A stretch of 64,000 nucleotides of DNA from Lycocorax pyrrhopterus obiensis (Eukaryota > Chordata > Aves > Passeriformes > Paradisaeidae), in contig JACSVZ010000001.1 in the NCBI GenBank assembly GCA_014706295.1, forward strand, positions 118,572,763 to 118,636,762, in the 5' to 3' direction. Below the pieces are notes generated by a model. That model was not told the DNA's origin. It searched no databases and saw only the letters and a program-made list of their open reading frames with translations. The position numbers and the translations under genes are program-made. This document shows, one piece after another, positions 45,801 to 57,800 of the stretch. The stretch's first letter is position 1. The number at the start of each line of letters is the position of its first letter.

Positions 45801-48800
45801 TCAGGTATTTCATTAAATCACTTAAAATGTGCAGAATCTTTAAAACTACTCAGTATGACCACTTGACATACCCTGATTATTCCAGCTTAAACCAGCTAAT
45901 TAATCATGGTTTCATGTCCCAGTTTTTGTGATTCCCTTTGGGATTCTTCCATGATAGTGGGCTTAAGGAGCTCTCAGACCTTGGCTGAGGCTGGGGATTC
46001 TGCACTAGATGCTGTCAAAATCCTTGTCACGACACTTGTCAGACAAAACTAGATAGAAATCAGCGGAGACACACACTCGCTGCCTGTTGTGTCTTGGCAT
46101 GGGCTGGTTTGCCTGACAGCTCCTGGGCATCTGATTCCCTTGGAGCTGCCCTGCTGCCTTCAGCCTGGCGCCAGCTGCTGCTCCAGAAGGATGCAGGTGG
46201 CCCACGGGTCCCACATCCTCTCTGTGGACATCTCCAAATTCATAGAGTACCTGGGAAGGCACCCTGGATACTGGTGTAAGGCCTGCCTTTGAGCTAGAGA
46301 TGCAGTGCTGGCTGCAATGCTTTGCTAAGTGAGGTTTCTTATATTAAAACAGTTGCTTGGTGAAATTCTTGGAAGGCAGAGAGGAGCAGCAGATGGGAGG
46401 CTTGGAGACTGCTGGTGTGTGTTTGAGGATTCAGATGGCCAAGGAGAAGGAACATGACATGTTTGCAGCAAGGTGCCCAGCCTGATTTGTGAGAAAATAA
46501 GTACACTTGCATTTCAGAGAATCAGATTTCTTTTGTTTCTCCTCTGCCCAGTAGCAATGCACAAAAATCAATAACTGATGCTCGTGTAAGAGGGGGTGGA
46601 GTGTTTTTGCCAGACTTGTAACATGACTTCCCCCTCCTTCCTCCCAGTCTTTTTTTGGCAGTGGCTTTCCCCTTTCCCTGCTGGACCAAACCAGTCTAGT
46701 TCTTGAGCATTTCCTGGTGATCCCTTAATTTCCTGTCGTTTCTGTTGTTCTGTAGCCTGTCACTAGTTGGTTTTTTTTGTCTCAAGACCACGGTGCTACA
46801 ACTTTGGAAGCGGCAATCCTGAAGAAGCCTTTCTCTGCCTCAAGATCAGAGATTTGCTCCCCACATCAAACTGCTTAAAACTGACACCATCTCCTTTTTT
46901 CCTCCTTGTCACAGTGTTGTATTGCTGATGGGATGGGTTAAATTTAAGATTTCCTGGGAAGATAGGAGAGGGTGCCTCTTTGGGGGCCATGAGGCTGTCA
47001 GAGGGCTTGCACCTCCATCTCTTTCTTTGTTGTCCCATCTCCAGCCCTCTGCAATACCTAAATTATTTTTAATCTGCCATTAATGAAGAGAGTGATTAGG
47101 ACCAGACCCAGAGCTAGCCCCAATGGTCAGTGTGAGAGGCATGGCCGTGGATCATTAATTCTTGGAAAATAATTTTCCAGTTGAATAGTTGTTACACCTC
47201 TGCTAGGGTCAGAAAAATCCTAACTTCTTGTTTTGTGTTTTGAAAACGTTTAAGATTTCATCTTCAGCTGCAAATGTTAACTGCCAGGAGTTAAAAGGAA
47301 AAGCAGTGAAAACCTTAAGGGAGACGCAAGCTGCAAAGTCTGCTGAAAGTTTCCACGGAAGCTGGGGGCGAGGGGGATTCGCTGCTGCCGGCGGCAGAGC
47401 TGGGACTTGCCGGATGGCATCAGTTTGGCAAAACCCAGGAGCCTCTGAACAACAGACAGGGAACTGAAGGGTTCTGAATCGAGTTCAACTTTACTTTTAT
47501 TCAGCCCATGTTGCTGAATTCACCAGATGGAGGTTTCTGAATCTTTTGCCAGTAAATATAAAATGTGCTGGTCAGGAGTGCGGCTCCATGAAGATGGTGT
47601 GTAAGACACACTTCCGAGCTGGCGTGGAAAGGATGGAGGCATTCAAGGGGATTGAGGCTGCAAGTCAGATGCCTCTCATAAAGAAAACCAGTGTTAAATA
47701 ATTAGAAAATCTTTTGTCCTCTCAATAGTGCAGAAATCAGTTGGTTTTTTCCAAGACTGAGCACAATAGGATGCAACTCTTGTATGTCAGCATAAAAAAG
47801 CAGGATGCCAGGTTTGATCCTGCCACTGCGACTGTTTCGGTGCTCTCAGCGGGCTTGGAAGGAGCATCCCAGTGGCAGCCCTCCCAGCAGATCTTCAGAG
47901 TCAGCTTCATTTAGAAACCAGTTCTGTTGACCCACAGATCACTCGAGAGGAAGGGCAAGCAGGAAATTTGTTGCAAAATCAAGTAAAAAGCCTTTTCTTC
48001 CATGATTTTGCCTGCTTTGTTTTTGTCCTGGGCTGTGGCACACATCGAACCTGCTGAGCAGCCTTGTCCTGGACATGAACATCCAGAATTGGCATGGGGA
48101 GGTGTGCCAGAGAAAGACATGTGATGCTCTGGTCACCTTGTCTTCCTCCCAGTGCGAGGACTAGTCTGGTTCCACTTGGAATGGTTCTGGGCTGACAAAA
48201 GCATCCCTGGGTGCAGCACCCTTCTGCCCTGTCAGCGGAGGGGATGCTGCCCCTCTGCTCAGCCCTGGAGGCACCTCTGGACTGCTGTGTCCAGCTCTGG
48301 ATTCTCAGCACAGCAGGGACAGGGAGCTCCTGGAGTGGGGCCAGCAGAGGCTGCAGAGCTGAGGAAGGGCCTGGAGCATCCCCGTGCCCAGGAAAGGCTG
48401 AGGGAGCTGGGGCTGCTCAGCCTCGAGAGAAGCCCCGGCTGAGAGGGGCCCTCAGCCCTGGCTGTCCCTGGCTGCAGGGAGGGCTCAGGGCAGGGCCCAG
48501 GCTCTGCTCTGGGGCCCAGCAATGGCACCAGAGCTACAGGCAGGGACTGATCCCAGGGAGTTCCACCTGAACATGAGGGAGAACTTCTTTCCTGTGCAGT
48601 GACCAGGCACTGAACAGGCTGTCCAGAGAGGCTGTGGAGTCTCCCTCACTGGAGATATCCCAGAACCCTCTGGACACAATCCTGTGCCCTGTGCTCTGGG
48701 ATGGCCCTGCTGGAGCAGGGAGGTGGGACCAGGTGACCCACAGTAGTCCCTTGCAGCCTGACCCACCCTGGAGTTCTGTGAAATGCAGATATACAGCTTT

Positions 48801-51800
48801 GCATACATTTTTTTTTTCATCTCTTCTATACAGAGTTGGAAATTTGGGGTCTCATCTCTTTTTGACCCATCTGTAAAATATCCAAGTTGGTACATAAAGA
48901 TACTATTGATAAAGTTGCGTCCACCTGGTGTTGGACCCCTTTAGCTAAACCACCACAACTTACACATAAATGTTATTCCATCATTTAAAATTTCTTCCGG
49001 CTTGCTGAACCCAAGTGAGAAATGAGAGTGTTGACATGGCTCATCTTTCCTGGTGCGTTTCTCTCAGGTTAGCTCGTGCCCTGGAGGGAAAAACTCCACC
49101 TTTGTAGCTCTGGAGACAAGCCTTAAACATTGAGAAGTAATTGAAGTTTGCTGCAGGCGAGTTACAGATTGCTGCTGCTCTTGGGACTGTCTCTGTGGAA
49201 ATTCAGCTTGATAAAGTTCACAAAGAACTGGAACCACTCAAGGACACAATCGAAAAAACATTTTGGGAAGGCGGTGGAAGGCTTCCAGTGCGGCTGGTTG
49301 CGGGCGCAGAAGCAGGAGCAAGGAATGCAGCCTGGCCTCCCCAGCATCAACATCGCTTGGGGTTTTTATCACATGTGTAGGGACATTTGGGATGTTTTCC
49401 TTTAAAAACAAGCCTGGCTCGTGCAGGCGTGTGAGTAAGAGGGAATAGCAGCTTTTTAATGAGAAAAAAAGGCCTTATCATCTATACACTTAATGTTTGC
49501 TTACATGAGATTATTTTTCTCCCTCTGAAGCGAATATTAGATAAATGCTTTGTGATTTCTGCAGCTCTGGCACTGGCAGCATTGCCTCTTCAGGGCTCCG
49601 GAGGCTGCAGAGTTTGCACTCACCCTCACCAGCAGGAGGAACTGAAGTTACAGGGCTCCCTAGGAACTTTGAAAGGGGAAACCAGCAGAAAGCAGGAGAG
49701 GTGGTAACAGGATTTCATCAGACTGTAAATGGCATGTTTGGGCACCGGTGCTGTGACCCGTCCCCAGGGAGGAGGGAAATGTGGCTGTGAACCAGAGGAT
49801 GCCCAGCAAAACAGTTGGCAGCTGGTCATAGGGTGTTTGATTCACCCACCCTGCCATGAACCTTTCGTTTTGAGCCAAATAAAAACACTTCCTGAATAAG
49901 GGAAGTTCTGTGAGGGGGGCTCAGCCTGGAGAAAAGGAGGCTCAGGGGGGACCTTGTGGCTCTGCACAACTCCCTGACAGGAGGGGGCAGCGGGGGGGGT
50001 CGGGCTCTGCTCCCAGGGAACAGGGACAGGACGAGAGGGAACGGCCTCAGGCTGGGCCAGGGGAGGGTCAGGCTGGACATCAGGAGGAATTTCTCCATGG
50101 AAAGGGTGGTCATGCACTGACAGGGGCTGCCCGGGGTGGTGTTGGAGTCCCCATCCCTGGAGGTGTCCAAGGAAGGCCTGGACGTGGCACTCAGTGCTCT
50201 GGGCTGGGTGACAAGGTGGGATCGGTCACAGATTGGACTTAAAGGTCTCAGACATCTTTCCCAACCTAAATGATTTTGAGATTCTGTGAAAACATGTGGT
50301 GGAGCTGCTGGTTTATATCCTTTAATTTTAGCAGGGTGGGAAAAGGAAGTACCCCTGATGTTTCCTCCTTGTTCGAACCTGTTCCATCCTGACCGTAGCA
50401 CATTGGAATGATGAACTGTGCTGTGCCCTGCCTGGAATACTGATATGGATTGAGCCAGGATGGTTGTCCAGGGGTTGTTGTTTTGTTCGGTTGTTCTCTT
50501 TTCCCTCCGAGCTCCTCCAACTGAAGTGCAACTTGCCCAGACTTGCACTGCACAGAAGTGGGAGGGAGCTTTGAGGCTGATACAAGCAAGGGAGTCCTTT
50601 GGGAATAACAGACTCCAGGGATGGAAGTTAAGCTATAACCCCGTGCCAGTATGCTTTTGGTTTCTGAATTCTCCAGGGGAAAGGGAGGAAGTGGGAGCAG
50701 GACAGGGAATTTCTGCCAGACAGAGCATCCTGCCCACTCGGCTTCCAGACACTGATCTGGGGAGTGCACGGCAAGCGGGGAAAAGGCTGTGCTGCTCCGG
50801 GTCGGTGGGACCGCACTGCAGACGGCTGGGAGGGGGTGTGGAGGAGACAGTATCGAGAAAACAGGGGGCGTTCTCGATGCACTGGCGTCAATGGCAGAAG
50901 GGCAGGGGTGTGAATTCGGGGTGCGGTGCTGCTGCTGGCAGCCTGTGTGCCTGGGGTGTCTGGCTGCAGCAGGCACCTCAATCCTGACTTTATTCCTGGG
51001 ACTCATATTCCCGGTGCTTAAATCCTGGGTTTATTCCTGGGACTCAGATTCCCTGTGAAATCTCTGGGCTGTTACTTCACCCCTGTGTTTACATCCTCCC
51101 AATGCTCCCTGATTGCTTAACTGCTTGTCAAGGACTCTTGAGAATCTCAAAGGAAACTCGGGAAGTGCAAAGTGGGATTACTTGGCCATCCTCCTCCCGA
51201 TGTTTCTGTATGTTAAACAGAGTCGTGATAGCAGTGGCAGAATATAAACATCTGGGGTTGAGAAAAGTGCTGCAGAACCTCTTGTGCAGCCTGTGGAGAT
51301 CTCACCCTTTTTGGGAAATAATGACCAACACCAGTTACCCTGCACTGAAAAGTATTTCCTTTTTTTTTCCCTTTTCTTTCCAGACTTTATATTCAGAGCA
51401 CCCATTAAATTAAGCAAAACAGGGGAACTCCGAGAAGAATATGAAAGCCAGCTAAGGAAGGTCAGTATTCTGGGTAATTGTGTTTTTTCTTCCAGAATAA
51501 CTTGGATTTCCTGCAGGAATGCCATCCTACCTGTTGGGAAACCTGAAGGGCTCTTTTTTCCTCTTGTGTAACAAAGGTCATTTATTCTCTTTATACTGTT
51601 CAGCCAGTTCAGGAAATGGCTATAATTGAGCATGTAGAAGCCAAATTTTGCTGTTTTAGTCTGCCTTCCAGACCATGGAAATGTACCTTCTTTGGAGTGA
51701 CTGTTTGGTTGTGAATGTAATTCCATACAGGCTTTTGCAGCATAAGGCATCTCCTGCAATAACATCCTTCTCCTCAAAAACAAACTATTCCAAACTAGAG

Positions 51801-54800
51801 CTTTCTATTTATTTTTAGCCAAGAAAAAAATGTCATTTAAAGACCAAAAAAAAAAAAAAAAGGTAAGAGAATAAAGGCTTTTCAGCTGGTTTGGAATTAA
51901 AGTCCATGAAAATATTTTCTAGAGTTTTGATCTTTGTGATCTTGTTTTCCCTTGAGATGGGTCCATCCCCTTGCTGATTATTTTACCTGCTGGGGAAAAG
52001 GAACCTGAGGGGTTTTTCATTGCTGAAGAATTTTCTTTGGGTTTTCACTTGTAGATCTCAACAAGTGTAGAAAGGGCTGGGAGGCTGATTGAGTTAGAAA
52101 AACAGCCTTGTCTGAGTAAGAAAATACTGCCTAGGTGATTTTTCAGGTAAATAACTAGTCTGGGAAATGTGTATGTGTGAGGAGACAGTTAAAAAGCATG
52201 GAAGGGTCTTCCCTCCTGCTTCTCCATGTGTGGAATTAGCAGTGACACTGATGGACAGTGTCACTGCAGGTTACTAAGGACTATTTCATTAACTGATCAT
52301 AGGAATTGCAAGCTCTTCTCCAATTCAGGTGCCTTGCCAGGAAGGCAGGGACACTTTGTGTGCAAAGCCGTGGGAGTTGAGGCATTTTCAGCAACAATTG
52401 TCTATCAAGTTTAAGGAAGCACATTTGCAGCATGGTCAGGTTTTTGTATCTACAGCTTGACTTCAGCAAAAAGATACCAGGTGCAGTCCAGTGCCAACAT
52501 GTCTCCCTTCCCTTCCAGTCAGAAGGAAATACTTTACCTAGTTTCTGGCATTTTGGCGTGTTTTTGTCTTGTTCTTGTTCAGCCTTCTGCCTTCTCCTTC
52601 TTGCTCCCTGCCAGATGGGAGATGGGTTTCTTCCCCCTGCCAGCTTAAACTCGCTTTTTGTGAAGCTCAGCTGAAAGAGCTGTGTGGGAGGAGATTCTGT
52701 GAATCATCATCTAAGAGGAAATGGCAGTGAAATTTTGCTGGTAAAATGACAATTGATGATGCAGTCACACTGTTTCCTTATTCATGGAATCAGAATAGAA
52801 TCACAGAACCATTTAGATGGGAAAAGCCCTCTGACATGGAGTCCAGCTGTTCCCCCAGCACTGCCAAGGCCATCACTATCCCATGTCCCTCAGTGCCACA
52901 TCCACATGGCTTTTAAACCCCTCCAGCAATGGGGACTCCACTACTGCCCTGGGCAGCTGTGCCAGTGACTGGCTACCCTTTCAGGGAAGAAATTTTCCCT
53001 GATATCCAACCTAAACTTCCCCTGGTGCCACTTGACGCCGTTTCTTCTTGTCCTGTCACTTGTTACCTGGGATGAGAGACTGACTCCCATCTGGCTCTAC
53101 CCTCCTGTCAGGAAGTTGTAGGGAAGCAAAATTGTGCCTGTTGCTACTTAATCAAGAGTCTCTTGGTGTCTGAATTAGGCAGGAGGAGACAGAAACTGAG
53201 GTTTGGGAATCTAAGCTTGTGTATTGATTGGATTTCCTTCCACGTCTCAAGACACGGGGTTTCATCCCAGCTTCCCTGCCCATAGAATGGGGATAACCTG
53301 GGCTTTCCTCCTGGGGAAGGGAGAGGAGCATTTCCAAACCTTTTTACATCTCCCAGATGTGAGTTGTTTAATAAATCTGAACTCTTGACCTGCTTCCCAG
53401 CCTTTTGCAGTTGAGAACAAAGTGGTACCATAATTATGTACTGAAGGAATTTTATTTGACGGGGATAATCTCATAGTTTAATTTTCCCAACTGGCTTTCA
53501 GAATGAGACGGATACTTGCTGTCTGTGCAGGATAGCGAGATTGGTTTTTCCTCTTCTGTGCCCTCGGTGCTCTTGCATTTTATGTTTTTCCAGAGGAGGC
53601 TGTCATTTCTGTGCACTAAAACCCTAACTCATCCTGTCCAGCTGTCGTTTTATCACAAGCAAGTCTGTTGCTTGTAAGCACACGCAGTGGGAGGGAAACT
53701 CCTACCTGAGGCATGTGCTGACATGCAGCTTCCCAGAGCCAGGGCAGACGGACCAGGCTCCGGGAGGGAGCAAACCTGGACGGTTTGTGGAGGCAAGAGA
53801 AGATACCAAACGTGAGTTTGCCAAACTTTTGGAAATAAATGTTAGTGTCAGGAATGATGGTCCTGAAATGGGCATTTCCTGAGTGAAAAATTATCGATTG
53901 CTTGTACAGCACTTTTTTTTCCCCTGCAGTTGTGGTATCCAAAAGGGCTAAAATGCATTGTCTGATAAGTGTGCTCTTAACAGCAGCTGTTGGTCCTGCA
54001 TCCAGTATTTCAGAGATGCTACTCAGATAACATGAGGTCCTTCTCTCAGGGTACATGTTTCACACTACATTGTTTCAGTTTCTTGTCCTCCTGTCCCAGC
54101 ACAGTATTGCCACCTCTCGAAGGAAATTCTCTGGGAGATATTTTACATTAAGGTTACTTCAGATTATTATTTTTGTAATTAGTACAGATTTTATCATTAG
54201 AGTTTGATTTTGTTTGCAACCTTAATTCTGGACCTAAATTCTTTTTTGTATCCTATTAATTAGGATTAGGATCCTGTTGTTGCCTTTTTGACTTCACTGT
54301 CAGCAAAGCTTGGGTTGTCACCTCACACTAATTGTGCCATGGATTTGCCTGGGATCCTTAAATATTCCTGTATGTTGTTACATATTCTTGTGTCTTTCAA
54401 TTTGGGAATTGAGTATAATTTTATCATTTAGCCAGAAAAGGGAATATTTCCATATAACTTTCTTCCACATGAGAAATACAGGAGGGACACGTGTGTTGGG
54501 TAGTATTTCAGCCAGCCAAAAAAAAAATCTTTATGATAAATCTTGATGTGAATTTGTTTTTCAGATGCTTCAAAAAAGGCAGAAATACTGTTGACTTAGA
54601 GCAGACTATTCATGTCTGCATCATGTGGTCACAATCTATGTTAGTCAGACACTGTTGTAGTTATTGCTTGAGATTATTAATAGATGAGGAATTTAAAGAT
54701 ACATCTTAAAACAACTCTAAGCAAGGAGTCAAACTGGTCTTTGAAAATATTTGCTGAACACCCACAATCAGCCAGACAGTGGAGTTTTTCCTGGTTTCTG

Positions 54801-57800
54801 CCTTGTTTCCTCCTTGGTTTCCTCCTTGTTTCTCTCTTCCTCATCTCTGGGGGTTTGGATTCAGTAGGATTCAGGTCCTTCCCAATTTGAAAATTACAAT
54901 GTGCTTTTCATGTAATGCCTTGTGTACTCTGTTTTGTTTGTCATCCTTATGTCCAGACTTTTGAGGTTTTCCCCTCCTCCAGCAGGGAAGAAAAACACTA
55001 AATATTTTTGGAAGAATGAGGAGTTGTTGCAACATCCCCCACTGCCTTTATGAGTTAGGGAGCTTCTTAAGCACCTGCGGTGCCTATGCTCAAATATGAG
55101 GAAGAACACAGGGATTTGAATTTCTGGTGCTGTGGTTTGTGAGCGGGATGAAGATGTGTCAATCAAAGGTCCGGGTGACTTCTGCACGGAGGGTGGATGG
55201 AGGAAGGAGGATCTGTTCTATATACAGATACATGTAGACTATTCCTGGGCTGTGTCTAAGTTGAGCAAGAGGCAAGACACAAGCTGGGAAAATGGCTGGG
55301 TGATGGAGGGAGAAGGGAGCTGGATGATGTTACCCTGGGCAGGGACAATCAGATGGTGTTATCCAAAGTGTGTTCTGCCGAGCCTGTTCATCAGGAAAAG
55401 GTGGTGGAAAGGAGGAGAAAAGGGGTGTTGTTGGTTTTGATAGCAAGTCTGCAAAAAAAAAGAGGTCCTGGCAGAAAAGGGGAGTTTGAGTCCTTAGGTT
55501 AGGAGCAGAATAGTGCAGCAGGACAGGCAGCCCATCAGGGTCCGTGTACCTTGTGTCCCAGATCCTGGCATTCCCTTGCACTTCTCCGCTGTGTTTGAAA
55601 CTGAATTCAAGCTTTGTGCCTGGAGTCAGCTGTCAGGGGTAAGGTGGCCTCTCTGGATCTTCTCCATCCCAACACATGGGTGAAACAATGGGATTTCATC
55701 TCTCATGTGGCTTTCAACATGGGAATTGCTGCATCTCACCTTTTATTTTAGGTGGTGCTGCTTATGTGTCTGCCAAATTGTGTGTGCTGCGTGTCAGGCC
55801 GTCAGAAGGCTAAAACTGAAATATCACAGCTTGCACGAAACTAGTTTTGCACATTTTTATATGCAGTATGTTCATCTACAAGCAGAGAAAAGCTTTTTGT
55901 ATTTTAGAAAATACAGTGGCAGAGAAGGCATTGTCCAGCCCTGGGCCTCACGGTTCCTTTGTTGTTTTGCAAAGAAGATAAAATCCACTATACTTGTATA
56001 TAAAACACAAATGTAGTCTAGAAGCAAACCAATCTTCACATTATTGTGAGAGAGAGGCAGTGGCTCTACCCTGGAGTACAGAAATGAAGGCACAAAATTA
56101 AATGATGTGACCTAACTCTTGGTCTTGCCAATCTGTAAGTGTAGGACTTCAAATTATAACTACTCTACCTCTTTTGTCATTATTTTCAGCTGAGAGAAGA
56201 GAAACTACAAGAAGAAAAGACATCTGAGGATCTGATTCACAAGTTCATTCTAGATGACGTGGATGTAGGGAAAAGAAAAATGGAGGAACAGCAGAAAAAA
56301 GATGAATCTGTAGTGCTGAAAGGGAACCAAGAGTGTGTAAGTAAGCTCATGCTTCTCCTTCCTGCCCATGTATCAGAATTTTCATTCTTTGGTTTTCCAG
56401 GATTCCTTGATTGAGTTTTTATAGTTTATGAAGGCTATGAGCTGGCAGATTATAAAGATCCTTGTTAATGAGAACTGTCTTCTGAGGTTTGTTATGACTG
56501 CAGATGTTCTTCTAGAGGTTTCTGTCCCCCCTTTTACCCTCTACTACATGACTCTTCCAAACACAGCAGCTCCCCTCAGCTTTGGGGATATCCTTGGTCT
56601 TCAGGCTTGCATGCATTTCCATGAACTTTTCTCCATGAATCTTCTGCAGTGAAGTTGTACAACTGAAGTTCAACACATTCTTCATGCTGACTTTTGGCTG
56701 TTTCCCATTTCATTTGGGAGGCTCTGCAGGAAATGCTCTTAAAATTTCCGTTTGATAGGCTGACCCATGGGGGCTGAGTAACCAACACCCTGTAGTAACC
56801 TTTATTGTAGAATTTTCCCACGTTTTCTTTATCAATGAATTAACTTTATTCGATTACTAACAGCTATATATAGGAGCTGTGTGCTTATTTTTGTATTGTT
56901 TATGCCTTATGTCCTCTCAGCATAATCAGAAATGGGGGACTTGGGGATCTTTAACACTTCTGCAAGAAAGAGCTTTATTTTCCAAGTTACTCTTTTTGTT
57001 GTACATGTCAGCTAACTCTTCCTTGATTGACTTCAGTTTCCTGAACGTCTCTCGGATTCCGAGAATGAAGAACCATTCCAGGGCAAGCAAACACATCGGT
57101 CAGCTTTTGTTTCCAAGACCAGTGCCTACTCCTTTGCTTTCCTTTCAGGGTAAGATGCTGAGACTTTATTCAATATCCTTTAAAGATGTTCTTTCAACTT
57201 TTTTTAAACACACCTGAGATGTTCTAATTCAAAGGGTGGTTCCAATCTAAAATAAGTGATTTTTTTTCTGGAATTTTAGAGCAGACTCATTGGTAGAATG
57301 CGGTGCCTGTCTGATAACTTCCTGCCTGGAAGTTAAAGAAGTTAATGTTTATCCCATGAAGGAGAAAAATCATTGCCTGTAGATTTAAAGCATTTGTCAG
57401 AAATCAAAATTCTGTAGGATGAACTCAAGAGTGCTGGTTCCTTCTCCAGCATAGATATGAAGGGATAGCATCAGCCCCAAACAGCTTTTTCCCTGGAAAG
57501 CTGTTGCTTGGCGCCATGGAAGCAGCTGAGTAACCAGGTTTGTTTCCACATGAGAAGCAAAAGGGTTTCCCCAGATTCCTCATTATCATTGACCTCGGTT
57601 AATTAAGAGCCATGGGCGGAGGTGTCCGTGTGTTCAGCACGGAGCCTGTGAACGCAGACCGGGACTCTGCCGCAAATCCAAGATTCCTGGATCCCTTTTT
57701 GCCAAGGGCATAGGAAATATCTCTGCCAAGCACGTGTTGCCAAGGCTGATGCCTCTCCCACAGGTAGCTACTGCCAGGGCTGTTGAGCTGGTTGTTCCTA

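Larger units (their letters stand above)
42849..51383 (+). other. RNF169 intron 1
   Basis: An 8.5-kb GT-AG intron starting with a CGG repeat and a GC-box minisatellite. It carries five CR1 fragments (44.3, 44.8, 45.5, 48.2 and 49.9 kb). Stretches 43,350-44,335 and 45,786-48,214 hold nothing recognisable. No extra coding exon is needed, because exon 1 and exon 2 join in frame at D111. Confidence 0.8.

Noticed and set aside
46005..46292. Possible extra RNF169 exon (open frames on both strands)
   Set aside because: Exons 1 and 2 join in frame without it, and the peptides match nothing in RNF169 or RNF168.
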